From: Diplocloster agilis
GTDB taxonomy: Bacteria > Bacillota > Clostridia > Lachnospirales > Lachnospiraceae
Direction: 5' to 3'
DNA length: 38,882 bases
NCBI RefSeq assembly: GCF_019042275.1
Contig: NZ_JAHQCW010000052.1
Coordinates: 1 to 38,882, forward strand
In this document: piece after piece, positions 1-8,278 of the stretch
Position numbering within the stretch: position 1 is the stretch's first letter
Layout of the letters: each line of letters starts with the position of its first letter
Translations under genes and position numbers: made by a program
Notes under the pieces: generated by a model
The model's database searches: none
What the model was told of the DNA's origin: nothing
What the model saw: the letters and a program-made list of their open reading frames with translations, nothing else

Positions 1-80
1 GCTTTTGCATCCGGTTGCTTCTATAATAAGAAAGCGTTCGTTTCTGAAATTCTTTTTTAGAATTTTCAGGGTTGTTTCAC

Positions 81-100
81 TGTTTAGTTATCAATGTTCG
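81..100 (-). promoter_or_regulatory. boxA-like rRNA leader motif
   Basis: The minus strand reads CGAACATTGATAACTAAACA, resembling the GAAC-TTGA-AACTAAACAG leader/spacer sequence common around rRNA genes in Clostridia and the NusB/S10 boxA antitermination element. A short imperfect hairpin (44-69) follows. The resemblance is from memory of the family; the rRNA itself is not visible. Confidence 0.45.
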
Positions 101-142
101 TTGTCGAATTTTCGTTGCTTCCTTGTGGCCTGCAACTTTTAT

Positions 143-171
143 AGGATATCATACCTTCAAGCTGCTGTCAA
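143..171 (-). promoter_or_regulatory. Downstream tandem promoter, probably for an rRNA operon
   Basis: On the minus strand, consensus TTGACA (166-171) is separated by 17 nt from TATCCT (143-148). Transcription would start near 136 and run leftward out of the window. No coding sequence is credible between here and position 1. Confidence 0.6.
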
Positions 172-226
172 CAATTTTTTCAACTTTTTTTCGATTCGTT
201 TCCTGCCGTATCAACCGGCGAATGTT

Positions 227-255
227 ATAATACCATTTCCCAAACCATAAGTCAA
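227..255 (-). promoter_or_regulatory. Upstream tandem promoter, probably for an rRNA operon off the left edge
   Basis: Read on the minus strand, TTGACT (250-255) is followed after exactly 17 nt by TATTAT (227-232). With the second promoter about 84 bp downstream and a boxA-like leader beyond it, this matches the tandem-promoter layout of Gram-positive rrn operons. The target gene lies outside the window, so the rrn assignment is inferred. Confidence 0.6.
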
Positions 256-420
256 CACGAAATTACAAATTTTTCTACTTTTTTCCAAATTGTTTTTATA
301 CACTGCTTTTCTTAATGATTTGACATCTTCTTTATAAATAGGAAAGTTTGGGTATGCCCGCTGCTCAAGGCCGGGATGCTCCGGACAGCCGGATTCTATA
401 GCATCCGTATCGCTCCCAAG

Positions 421-448
421 TTGACAACTGCCTTCAAAATGGTACAAT
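421..448 (+). promoter_or_regulatory. Promoter of the PHP-domain gene
   Basis: TTGACA (421-426), a 16-nt spacer and TACAAT (443-448) form a sigma-A type promoter about 60 nt upstream of the ATG at 515. A ribosome-binding AAGGAG lies at 501-506. Confidence 0.6.
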
Positions 449-514
449 AGGACTGATTTGTAAATACTTAAATATAATACGATTACCACCAGCAAACAAA
501 AAGGAGTGTTGCAA

Positions 515-1336
515 ATGACCGGAGATTTACACTGTCACAGCCGTTATTCTGATGGTTCCTCCACTGTCCGGGAACTGATCTCATATGCCAGCCGTATTCA
601 TCTGGACTATCTGGCCGTCACTGACCATGATACTTATAAGGGTGTGGCAGAGGCCATCGCTCTGGGAGCGGAATATCAGATAGGAATCGTTCCCGGCCTG
701 GAATGCACTACGAAAGATCCTGCTACCGGCAGGCCGGTTCACGTCCTGTGTTATTGTCCCAAGCGTTACGAACCTCTTGATCAGGTGACAGAGGTCACCT
801 CCCGGCGCCGTACAGAGGCGAAGCTTCAGATGCTGGAAAAATTAAAAACTTATTATCCCATATCTGTGGAGGATGTCATCGCATATGCCGGGGATAGCGC
901 CGCGATTTTTGAGCCCCATGTCATGCGCGGGATTGCCAATTTGGGATATACCAATACGATTTATGGCCCCCTTATGGACGAACTGATCGGTAAACGCGGA
1001 ACGTGCTATGTCCCCATTGAATATCCGGACATCTACGATGTTATTGACATCATGCATGAGGCAGGCGGCCTCGTTGTCATCGCCCATCCCGGCCAGTTCC
1101 GCAGCATTCCCCTTGTCCGTGAACTGGCAGCCGGACACAGAATCGAAGGGATAGAGTGCTTCCACTACCGTAATACCAAAGAGGATACGCAGGAACTGCT
1201 GCGTATCGCCAAAGCCAATGATCTGATCATCACCGGAGGGACTGATTTTCATGGGATGAACTCCCGGCAGCCCTATCCTCTGGGAACATACACGACAGAT
1301 GATGAAAATCTGCGCCGGATTCTCGCCTTTGCCTGA
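515..1336 (+). CDS. PHP-domain metal-dependent phosphoesterase
   Basis: A 273-residue protein of the PHP superfamily, which hydrolyses phosphoester bonds with a di- or trinuclear metal site. The N-terminal GDLHCHSRYSDGSS carries the first metal ligands (H6, H8, D13), and further ligand motifs follow: VTDHD, GLECTT, IAHPGQ and the C-terminal GTDFHG. Length and motif order match the stand-alone YciV/TrpH-like branch (3',5'-nucleotide phosphatase or 5'-3' RNase/oligonucleotidase in characterised members), but the exact substrate cannot be read from sequence. ATG 515 is chosen because AAGGAG sits 8 nt upstream; a GTG at 506 overlaps that ribosome site. It is monocistronic, with its own promoter and a terminator hairpin behind it. 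Confidence 0.85.
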   Translation: MTGDLHCHSRYSDGSSTVRELISYASRIHLDYLAVTDHDTYKGVAEAIALGAEYQIGIVPGLECTTKDPATGRPVHVLCYCPKRYEPLDQVTEVTSRRRTEAKLQMLEKLKTYYPISVEDVIAYAGDSAAIFEPHVMRGIANLGYTNTIYGPLMDELIGKRGTCYVPIEYPDIYDVIDIMHEAGGLVVIAHPGQFRSIPLVRELAAGHRIEGIECFHYRNTKEDTQELLRIAKANDLIITGGTDFHGMNSRQPYPLGTYTTDDENLRRILAFA

Positions 1337-1352
1337 TTGTATTTTATTTTTT

Positions 1353-1400
1353 AACTGTGTGATGAGCCGGTATATACCGATGATCACACAGTTATTTTTA
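1353..1400 (+). terminator. Rho-independent terminator of the PHP gene
   Basis: An 11-bp perfect stem (AACTGTGTGAT 1353-1363 with ATCACACAGTT 1383-1393) encloses a second small palindrome, CGGTATATACCG, and is followed on the plus strand by ATTTTTAT. On the minus strand the hairpin is followed by A-rich DNA, so it does not look like a canonical terminator for radA. Confidence 0.7.
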
Positions 1401-1421
1401 TCGAAATTATTCCATCTCTTT

Positions 1422-2783
1422 TTATCCAATCAAGCCTATCGCATCCCGGACAGTCTTAACCCCTTTCAGGACGATTCCCTTTATGTCAGGAAGAGAGTCC
1501 AGGGACACCTTGGGCAGGATCACAGTCTCGAATCCCAGTTTTTTTGCCTCCAGCACACGCTGCTCCGCCATATTCACAGCCCGGACTTCCCCGCTTAACC
1601 CCACCTCGCCAAACACAATGGTCTTATCGTCGATGGGACGGTTCTTGAAGCTGGATACGATAGCCATGACAATCCCCAGATCCACCGCCGGTTCGTTCAT
1701 CTTGATTCCCCCGGCCAGATTCACATAGGCATCACAGGCGGATAATTGCAGGCCCACTCTTTTTTCCAACACGGCCATAAGCAGATTAACCCGGTTAAAA
1801 TCTGTTCCGGCTGCTGTCCTCCTGGGAATACCAAAATTGCTGTGACAGACCAGCGCCTGAATCTCGATCAAAATGGGACGCGTGCCTTCCATCGAACAGG
1901 CCACCACCGATCCGGAAGCGCCCTCCGGTTTACCATTTAACATAAATTCCGAGGGATTGGCTACTTCCGCCAGCCCCTTTTCCCTCATTTCAAACACGCC
2001 GATCTCGTTGGTGGAGCCAAACCGGTTTTTTACTCCCCGCAGAATCCGGTACGCCGCGTGCCGGTCCCCTTCAAAATAAAGTACGGTATCCACCATGTGC
2101 TCCAACACTCTTGGCCCGGCCACCACGCCCTCTTTTGTGACATGTCCAACCAGAAAAATAGAGATGTTCATTCCTTTGGCGATCTGCATAAAGGTGGAGG
2201 TGGATTCCCGCACCTGGGACACGCTGCCCGGTGCCGACGAGACGTCCTCCCGGTACATGGTCTGGATCGAGTCGATAATCACGATCTCCGGTTTCATCCG
2301 GTTGATGGCTCCCTCGATGACTTCCAGGTTCGTCTCGCACAAGAGCAGCAGATCGTTGGTAAAGCTGCCGATGCGCTCCGCCCGGATCTTAATCTGGCGC
2401 AGAGATTCTTCTCCCGATATGTACAATACTTTCCGGTTCTGGGTAGACAGGTTCTGACACACCTGAAGCAACAGGGTTGATTTCCCGATCCCGGGATCAC
2501 CGCCCACCAGAATCAGAGAGCCGGCCACGATGCCTCCGCCCAATACCCGGTCTAATTCATGGATTCCGGTATGGATCCGGTCCTCCGTATTCGTTTCTAT
2601 TGATGATAATTTCACAGGTTCGTTGGCGGTGCGCTTTTGCAGCTTCCCGGCATTTTTTGACGGGGCCACCGGTTCTTCTACAAAGGTGTTCCATTCCCGG
2701 CATGCCGGGCACTGTCCCATCCATTTGGATGATTCATAGCCGCAGCTCTGACAGAAATACGCGGTTGTTTTTGCTTTTGCCAT
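1422..2783 (-). CDS. radA: DNA repair protein RadA (branch-migration ATPase)
   Basis: RadA/Sms is a RecA-like ATPase that promotes branch migration of recombination intermediates. All family marks are present: an N-terminal C4 zinc finger (C11, C14, C25, C28), a Walker A loop GGDPGIGKST, the RadA-specific KNRFG motif, and a C-terminal Lon-protease-like domain (residues about 270-453) without a peptidase role. At 453 residues it is near the 450-460 usual length. The ATG at 2783 is preceded by GGAGG at 5-nt spacing; a longer reading to 2828 lacks a ribosome site. A leader hairpin lies at 2838-2876. It follows the small conserved gene at 2914-3330 in the same direction. Confidence 0.95.
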   Translation of the reverse strand: MAKAKTTAYFCQSCGYESSKWMGQCPACREWNTFVEEPVAPSKNAGKLQKRTANEPVKLSSIETNTEDRIHTGIHELDRVLGGGIVAGSLILVGGDPGIGKSTLLLQVCQNLSTQNRKVLYISGEESLRQIKIRAERIGSFTNDLLLLCETNLEVIEGAINRMKPEIVIIDSIQTMYREDVSSAPGSVSQVRESTSTFMQIAKGMNISIFLVGHVTKEGVVAGPRVLEHMVDTVLYFEGDRHAAYRILRGVKNRFGSTNEIGVFEMREKGLAEVANPSEFMLNGKPEGASGSVVACSMEGTRPILIEIQALVCHSNFGIPRRTAAGTDFNRVNLLMAVLEKRVGLQLSACDAYVNLAGGIKMNEPAVDLGIVMAIVSSFKNRPIDDKTIVFGEVGLSGEVRAVNMAEQRVLEAKKLGFETVILPKVSLDSLPDIKGIVLKGVKTVRDAIGLIG

Positions 2784-2837
2784 TCTTTCCTCCAGCGCCG
2801 CATCTTCGCGGCTTCCCTGATATGACAAAGGCCGCTT

Positions 2838-2876
2838 CAGCAGAAGAACCTGTTTACCGACAGGAATCCTCTGCTG
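2838..2876 (-). other. Leader stem-loop upstream of radA
   Basis: CAGCAGA (2838-2844) pairs with TCTGCTG (2870-2876), and CCTGT (2849-2853) with ACAGG (2860-2864) inside it. There is no T tract on the minus strand, so it is more likely a leader or mRNA-stability structure than a terminator. Confidence 0.35.
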
Positions 2877-2913
2877 TAGCAGCCCCCGATATTTTGATTT
2901 ATAGGGAATACAA

Positions 2914-3330
2914 TTACGACATCTTAATTACTTTCACGTCAATCTGATCTTCGTCTCCCAGTTCCACGCTCAGAGTTAACTTGCCGCTTAAGTTTGTCTT
3001 CATCGTTCCGGCATTGGTGTCATTGATCAGAATCTCATATTCTGTCTCCTCTTCCAATTCCAGTGTGATCTGCGGATCTTCCCAGCCTTCCACCGTGAAT
3101 TCAACACCTTCTTGTGTCTCCTTCAGGTTATATACGGCTGTACCGGGCACGGACTCATAAACAAACATACCGTTCTTTTCCAGTTTGGTGATTTCTTTGA
3201 AGGTTTTTACTTTATACAGATCCCCCTGAAATTCGAAATCCTCCAGCTTTGTCTTAGCAGCCAGTTCATAGTCTCCAAAACTGATGGTTCCGTCTGCCTC
3301 GGTGCGTATTAACTCTTTTACTACTGACAT
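2914..3330 (-). CDS. Small conserved protein of unknown function
   Basis: A 138-residue protein, soluble and acidic, with no signal peptide or membrane segment. The sequence is mostly alternating beta-strand-like stretches (for example TEYEILINDTNAGTMKT and GKLTLSVELG), suggesting a small beta-sandwich. I recall very similar proteins in many Lachnospiraceae carrying the label 'endosialidase', but nothing here (no Asp-box, no catalytic Arg triad) supports sialidase activity, and I give no function. A strong GGAGGG ribosome site lies 8 nt before ATG 3330. It sits between clpC and radA, all leftward, with 96 nt separating it from clpC. Confidence 0.75.
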   Translation of the reverse strand: MSVVKELIRTEADGTISFGDYELAAKTKLEDFEFQGDLYKVKTFKEITKLEKNGMFVYESVPGTAVYNLKETQEGVEFTVEGWEDPQITLELEEETEYEILINDTNAGTMKTNLSGKLTLSVELGDEDQIDVKVIKMS

Positions 3331-3426
3331 TTGTCAAGCCCTCCTACTTATTCATGACCCTGTATCGGCACTGCCGCTAATTTCGGCAGCCTACGGGAAT
3401 ATTATATAATAAATCGCTTCCCATTG

Positions 3427-5871
3427 CTAGTCATTTATGCTTTTGTTCACACAAATTTCCTTATTGCGCATACTGACCACCGCATGGTCTCCGGTTTTAA
3501 TGGCGCCGGACAGAATCTCCTGGGCCAGCAGGTCTTCGATCTTATTCTGGATCGCCCGGCGAAGAGGCCTGGCCCCGTATTTTGCGTCAAAGGCTGTTTC
3601 CGCTATATATTTGCGCACACTGGGGGTAACCGTTAATTTGATCCCCATCTGGTTCATGCTGCGCTCGGACAGTTCCTTTACCATCAGGCTGACGATCTGC
3701 TGCACATGTTCTTTGGAAAGAGCGTGGAATACGATGGTCTCATCGATCCTGTTCAGGAATTCCGGCTTGAACATTCTCTTTACTTCTTCCATGACTCCGT
3801 TTTTCATATATTCGTAGTTCTGTTTTTCATCGGTGGAGGTGGCGAATCCCAGCTTCTTCGGGGAGATAATGGAAGCCGCGCCCGCATTGGAGGTCATGAT
3901 AATGACCGTATTTTTAAAGTCCACCTTCCTGCCCTGGGAGTCGGTGATGTGTCCGTCGTCCAAAACCTGCAGCAGGATGTTGAACACATCCGGATGGGCC
4001 TTCTCGATCTCGTCGAACAACACCACGGAATAAGGATTCCGGCGCACCTTCTCGCTTAACTGCCCGCCGTCCTCATGTCCTACATATCCCGGAGGGGAGC
4101 CGATCATCTTGGATACGCTGTGTTTCTCCATATATTCCGACATATCGATCCGGATCAGAGCCTGTTCATTGCCAAAGAGCGCCTCCGCCAGTGCCTTCGA
4201 AAGCTCCGTTTTGCCTACGCCGGTAGGCCCCAGGAATAAAAAGGAACCGATCGGACGTCCCGGGTCCTTAAGGCCTACCCGGCCGCGTTTTACAGCTCTC
4301 GCCACCGCAGCTACCGCCTCTTCCTGTCCGATCACCCGTTTGTGAAGAGTCTTATCTAACCGCAGAAGTCTGGCGCTTTCCGCCTCTGCTAACTTCTGCA
4401 CCGGTATCTTCGTCCATCCGGATACGATATCCGCGATTTCATTTTCCCCTACGGTCAGTTTCCTGCGTCCGGTCCCCTTTGCCTCCTGCAGACGCCGGCG
4501 TTCCAGGGTCTGTTTTTTCTTATGGATCCGGGCTTTCAGATCTCCGGCTTCCTGATAGCTTCCGTTTCGGATCGCCTGTTCCATATCCAGATTCAACTGA
4601 TCGATCTCCGTCTCCAGCTTTCCGGCATTGGAGGTCTTAAGCCCCAGCAGCCGGACTTTCGAGGAGGCTTCGTCGATCAGGTCGATAGCCTTATCCGGCA
4701 GAAACCGGTCATTGATATATCGGGCCGACATTTTAACCGCCGCCTGAAGCGCCTCATCTGTAATCGTGACCTGGTGGTGCTTTTCATAATACGGCCGCAG
4801 GCCCTTTAATATCTCCACGGTCTGCTCCTCCGTGGGTTCTTCCACATTCACCGGCTGGAACCGCCGCTCCAGCGCGGCGTCTTTCTCAATATATTTCCGG
4901 TATTCTTCTATTGTAGTGGCTCCGATCAGCTGGATCTCCCCTCTGGCCAGGGACGGTTTCAGGATGTTGGAGGCATCGATGGCCCCCTCCGCTCCGCCTG
5001 CCCCGATGATCGTATGGATCTCATCGATAAAGAGAAGGATGTTGCCGTTATTGCGCACTTCCTCGATCACCCGCTTGATCCGCTCCTCGAATTCTCCCCG
5101 GTATTTGGATCCGGCAACCAGACCGGATACATCCAGGGTCACAAGCCTCTTATCCCGCACCGTCTCCGGCACGTCGCCCGCCACGATCCGGGAAGCCAGC
5201 CCTTCTGCGATCGCCGTCTTGCCTACCCCCGGCTCGCCGATCAGGCACGGATTATTCTTCGTCCGGCGGCTCAGGATCTGGATCACCCGGGCGGTTTCTT
5301 CCGCTCTTCCCACCACCGGATCCAGCTTGCCCTCCCGGGCCATCTCCGTCAGGTCTCTGCTGTACTGGTCCAGCACAGGGGTTGCCGTTGCTTCCTTCGC
5401 GCCGCGCTGGAACTCATCCTTGTAGGCATTGGGGTCCAGCCCCATGGCCAGAATCACTTCCATAAATAATTTGGGAATATTGACCCCCAGAGTGGTCAGT
5501 AACCTGGTCGCCACACTGTCTCCTTCGTGCAGGATCGCCAGCAGGATATGTTCGGTTCCTATCCTCTCGCTTCGGAAACGCTCCGCCTGAGTCTCACTTT
5601 TTTCCAGAATGTTCTGGGCTCTGGGCGTAAGCCCTTCCGGCTCCAGCAGCCCGGTCTGCTCCGACGGGGCGATCAGGTCCCCGATCAGATCCAGCAGCTT
5701 CTTCACTTCCACTCCCTGGTTCATCAGGGCCTGGCCTGCCACTCCGCCGTCCTCCTGCAGTAATCCGACCAGGATATGTTCGGTTCCAACATAGCTATGT
5801 TTCAATTCCTGGGAAGTCTTTTCCGCAATTTTTAAAACATTCAAAGCCTTCTGAGTTAACTGTTTTCGCAT
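3427..5871 (-). CDS. clpC: ClpC-type AAA+ unfoldase, Clp protease ATPase subunit
   Basis: An 814-residue Hsp100 unfoldase that feeds substrates to ClpP. Domain order is complete: two N-terminal Clp-N repeats (about 1-145), a first AAA+ module with Walker A GEPGVGKTA (residues 212-220), a middle domain of the short ClpC type (about 415-465), a second AAA+ module with GPTGVGKTE, and the ClpP-docking loop KKLGF. The ATG has AGGAGG at 7-nt spacing. It lies only 18 nt behind the GntR-type gene at 5890-6258, so the two are almost certainly co-transcribed. The usual partners ctsR, mcsA and mcsB are absent here, and I see no CtsR heptad repeat or CIRCE element upstream. Confidence 0.95.
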   Translation of the reverse strand: MRKQLTQKALNVLKIAEKTSQELKHSYVGTEHILVGLLQEDGGVAGQALMNQGVEVKKLLDLIGDLIAPSEQTGLLEPEGLTPRAQNILEKSETQAERFRSERIGTEHILLAILHEGDSVATRLLTTLGVNIPKLFMEVILAMGLDPNAYKDEFQRGAKEATATPVLDQYSRDLTEMAREGKLDPVVGRAEETARVIQILSRRTKNNPCLIGEPGVGKTAIAEGLASRIVAGDVPETVRDKRLVTLDVSGLVAGSKYRGEFEERIKRVIEEVRNNGNILLFIDEIHTIIGAGGAEGAIDASNILKPSLARGEIQLIGATTIEEYRKYIEKDAALERRFQPVNVEEPTEEQTVEILKGLRPYYEKHHQVTITDEALQAAVKMSARYINDRFLPDKAIDLIDEASSKVRLLGLKTSNAGKLETEIDQLNLDMEQAIRNGSYQEAGDLKARIHKKKQTLERRRLQEAKGTGRRKLTVGENEIADIVSGWTKIPVQKLAEAESARLLRLDKTLHKRVIGQEEAVAAVARAVKRGRVGLKDPGRPIGSFLFLGPTGVGKTELSKALAEALFGNEQALIRIDMSEYMEKHSVSKMIGSPPGYVGHEDGGQLSEKVRRNPYSVVLFDEIEKAHPDVFNILLQVLDDGHITDSQGRKVDFKNTVIIMTSNAGAASIISPKKLGFATSTDEKQNYEYMKNGVMEEVKRMFKPEFLNRIDETIVFHALSKEHVQQIVSLMVKELSERSMNQMGIKLTVTPSVRKYIAETAFDAKYGARPLRRAIQNKIEDLLAQEILSGAIKTGDHAVVSMRNKEICVNKSIND

Positions 5872-5889
5872 GTATGCTCCTCCTGTAAA

Positions 5890-6258
5890 CTAATCATATT
5901 CCTCAAAGATCTCGTCAATCATATCGTGCACTTCCTCGCAGCTGATATCGTTGCAGATCGCTTTGGCCAGAAGCACTTTCAGCTCCTTCTTCATCTCTCC
6001 AAGCGCCTGCAGCTTGTCCGCGTTCAGCGCGATAATCGCGCCCTTTCTCCGGTCCAGTTGGATAAAGCCTTCCTGCTTGAGCACCGTGTAAGCCTTATTC
6101 ACCGTATGCATGTTAATGCCGATATGATCCGCCAGCTGCCGGACGCTTGGCAGAGCGTCCCCTTCCCGGATCTCGGAAGTGGCTATGCCTATGATGATCT
6201 GATTTCTCAGCTGGATGTAGATCGCTTCGTCACTGTTAAAATCTATCTGTATAACCAC
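5890..6258 (-). CDS. GntR-family (YtrA-type) transcriptional regulator
   Basis: A 122-residue regulator with an N-terminal GntR winged helix (residues about 10-78, including LPSVRQLADHIGINMHTVNKAY) and only a short helical tail of about 45 residues, the layout of the YtrA subfamily. It lacks a large effector domain. The start is GTG 6258 with AAGGG 7 nt upstream. It leads an operon with clpC and has its own promoter overlapping an inverted repeat (6314-6334), which implies autoregulation. YtrA proteins commonly control ABC exporters; here an ABC ATPase/permease pair ends 174 nt upstream, so it might act on that unit as well as on clpC. Confidence 0.88.
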   Translation of the reverse strand: MVIQIDFNSDEAIYIQLRNQIIIGIATSEIREGDALPSVRQLADHIGINMHTVNKAYTVLKQEGFIQLDRRKGAIIALNADKLQALGEMKKELKVLLAKAICNDISCEEVHDMIDEIFEEYD

Positions 6259-6313
6259 AATATCACCCTTCCATTCATTATATGTATGTCCGATGATTTT
6301 TAATCCGTTTTTT

Positions 6314-6334
6314 TGTTATACACATAATATAACA
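6314..6334. promoter_or_regulatory. Candidate GntR/YtrA operator over the -10 region
   Basis: The inverted repeat TGTTATA (6314-6320) / TATAACA (6328-6334) with a 7-nt centre covers the -10 box and probable start site of the gntR-clpC promoter. Position and symmetry fit autorepression by the first gene product; binding is inferred. Confidence 0.5.
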
Positions 6335-6352
6335 GCTGTAGCACCTTGTCAA
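6324..6352 (-). promoter_or_regulatory. Promoter of the gntR-clpC operon
   Basis: Minus strand: TTGACA (6347-6352), 17-nt spacer, TATTAT (6324-6329), a near-perfect sigma-A promoter about 60-70 nt before the GTG start at 6258. Confidence 0.7.
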
Positions 6353-6432
6353 GCGAAAGGAATTTCAGACGCTGAGGACAAGGTGCTGATATCGGAATTA
6401 TGAACGAAACACTGTGCGAAATTGCCGAATGA

Positions 6433-7578
6433 TTATCTGGAGGATACCTGGTAATGCCGGTAGAAAAGGCTGCCTGTGATGAGGATGACCAGCGCCATAG
6501 CCGGATATAGGATGAGGGCGAACTGCCAGTTCGTAAGCTGGGCGCCGAACAGAGAAACCAGGCGGTTATCTGTGATGCTTTCCATGCTCAGGAAATGATC
6601 CGGAAAGTAACTGTGGATCTGAGAAGCCAGGCGGAGTCTAGGCCCTATTGTAATCAGCCCGCTCAGGAGCATGCCGCCGATCATAAGATCCATGGCCGCC
6701 GCGCCGCTTTTCAGTGTCTCGGACAGGAACATGGCCAGCATGCTGTATAGGACCGAGACCAGCAGGTATAGGGCGAAAAAGAGGAGTACGGTTCCTCCCG
6801 CGCGCAACGTCCAGGAACTGTTGGGCAGTATTAATTGAAGCACCGCGCTATACCCGTCCGCGCCATAGAGAAGAAGGCTGGACGCAGCGGCTGCGGCATA
6901 GAGAAGGCTTGCGGCCCCCAGGCCAAAGGTAATACCGGCCAGAATTTTTGCAAGGTACAAGGGCGTTCTCCCGCAGCGGCAGCATAGGGTGAGCTGGTCG
7001 GTTTTCCGAAGCCGCTCATCCGAAAATACGCCGGACAGGCAGACCGTAATCAAGAGGAACAGCATGATGTTCAGGGTAGCCGTCCCGGAAAGGATAGTCT
7101 GGTATCCTTTGGTATATTCGTAGGTATAGACAGCGGGCAGAGATGATTCCCTGCTCTGCCAATAGGTAATTTCCCGGGGCGTTAGTTTTAAGGTCTCCCA
7201 TTGCTTTTGAAGAATGGATTGACGGACGGCGTATAGGGAGGCGGCGTCTGTATGCATGACCGCCTCATCGTCCCCGTCGTATAGGTTCCAGGCATACGTA
7301 TAGATCTCATTGTAGGCCCGGCTATGGTCCGCCTGCATTTCTGCGAGAAGCGTGTTATCGATGGGGCGGCCGGAGAGCTTTCTGGCGTTGGCACGGTTTT
7401 TAACCATATAGTCGTAGGCGCTGACCTGAACGCCGTCTATGGTATAAGAGCTAAAGAGAACGCCGCTCAGGCTCATAAGGACGCAGATAAGCAGGATGGC
7501 AGATGCGGTGATCCATACAATTTTCCGGTTTACTATTTTTTTCAGTTCAAAGCTGTACAGGACGGCAAGGTTATTCAT
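6433..7578 (-). CDS. ABC-2 type exporter permease
   Basis: A 381-residue membrane protein. The first transmembrane segment (about 20-42) follows a cytoplasmic FELKKIVNRK stretch, then comes an extracytoplasmic domain of about 120 residues, then five hydrophobic segments to the C-terminus. This is the typical ABC-2 permease topology. It shares an 8-nt overlap with the ATPase gene at 7571-8278 and has a strong GAGGAGGGG ribosome site, so the two form one transporter. Substrate is unknown; small sigma-linked transporters of this kind often handle antimicrobial peptides or membrane stressors. Confidence 0.82.
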   Translation of the reverse strand: MNNLAVLYSFELKKIVNRKIVWITASAILLICVLMSLSGVLFSSYTIDGVQVSAYDYMVKNRANARKLSGRPIDNTLLAEMQADHSRAYNEIYTYAWNLYDGDDEAVMHTDAASLYAVRQSILQKQWETLKLTPREITYWQSRESSLPAVYTYEYTKGYQTILSGTATLNIMLFLLITVCLSGVFSDERLRKTDQLTLCCRCGRTPLYLAKILAGITFGLGAASLLYAAAAASSLLLYGADGYSAVLQLILPNSSWTLRAGGTVLLFFALYLLVSVLYSMLAMFLSETLKSGAAAMDLMIGGMLLSGLITIGPRLRLASQIHSYFPDHFLSMESITDNRLVSLFGAQLTNWQFALILYPAMALVILITGSLFYRHYQVSSR

Positions 7579-8278
7579 TTTCCCCCTCCTCTTTTGTCTG
7601 CTGCAGATAAAATGCTTCTAAGTCCTCATGGCTTCCATCCCATTTGCCCTCATAGATAAGCTGGCCCGCTTTCATCATCAGAATCGTATCCGCGATATGC
7701 TCCAGATCTGACACAATATGGGTGGACAGCAGGACGATATTGTTTTTCCCGATGTCGGCGATCAGATTGCGGAACCGGACCCGTTCTCTGGGATCCAGTC
7801 CGGCGGTCGGTTCATCCAGGATCAGAACGTTTGGATCGTTCAGAAGAGCCTGGGCGATTCCTAACCGCTGCTTCATTCCGCCGGAGTAGGTTTTTATTTT
7901 TTTCTTAGCCTGATCCTGGAGCGAGACCGTGTTCAGTAACTCGACGGATTTTCTTCTTGCCGCGGAACGGCTCAGGCCCTTTAAGGAGGCCATATACAGC
8001 AGGAAGTCCATACCGGTGAAGTCCGGGTAGTAGCCGAAATCCTGGGGCAGGTAACCCAGTTGAGCCCGGTATTCTTCCGATGAAACGGTAAGACCGTCGC
8101 AGGTGACGGTGCCGCTGGTTGGTTTCAGTATCCCGCATATCATGCGCATCAGTGTGGTTTTCCCTGCGCCGTTGGCGCCCAGCAGTCCATAGACTCCTTT
8201 GTGTAAACGCAAGGAGACCCGGTCCACGGCGATCGCATTCAGATATTGTTTTGTGAGACGGTCTATGATAAGCTGCAT
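7571..8278 (-). CDS. ABC transporter ATP-binding protein
   Basis: A 235-residue ABC ATPase with Walker A GANGAGKTT, Q-loop LPQDFG, signature YSGGMKQRLG, Walker B VLILDEPTAGLDP and H-loop STHIV. This is the DrrA/CcmA-like exporter type with a compact single nucleotide-binding domain. GGAGG lies 7 nt upstream of ATG 8278, inside the end of the upstream membrane protein gene (16-bp overlap), and the stop overlaps the permease start by 8 nt, so translation of all three is likely coupled. Confidence 0.92.
   Translation of the reverse strand: MQLIIDRLTKQYLNAIAVDRVSLRLHKGVYGLLGANGAGKTTLMRMICGILKPTSGTVTCDGLTVSSEEYRAQLGYLPQDFGYYPDFTGMDFLLYMASLKGLSRSAARRKSVELLNTVSLQDQAKKKIKTYSGGMKQRLGIAQALLNDPNVLILDEPTAGLDPRERVRFRNLIADIGKNNIVLLSTHIVSDLEHIADTILMMKAGQLIYEGKWDGSHEDLEAFYLQQTKEEGENE

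Noticed and set aside
5-250. 81-codon plus-strand frame at the left edge
   Set aside because: Phe/Ser-rich translation of AT-rich DNA that is antisense to two consensus promoters and a leader motif; no ribosome site.
351-363. 13-bp GGTATGCCCGCTG shared with the edge palindrome at 38818-38882
   Set aside because: Several 13-bp matches are expected by chance in 39 kb on both strands, and no longer identity extends from it.
374-406. GGATGCT/AGCATCC stem with inner CCGG repeats upstream of the PHP promoter
   Set aside because: Only 7 bp, no T tract and no gene ending nearby; likely chance.
2914-3330. Endosialidase
   Set aside because: Too short and lacking any sialidase motif; kept as unknown function.
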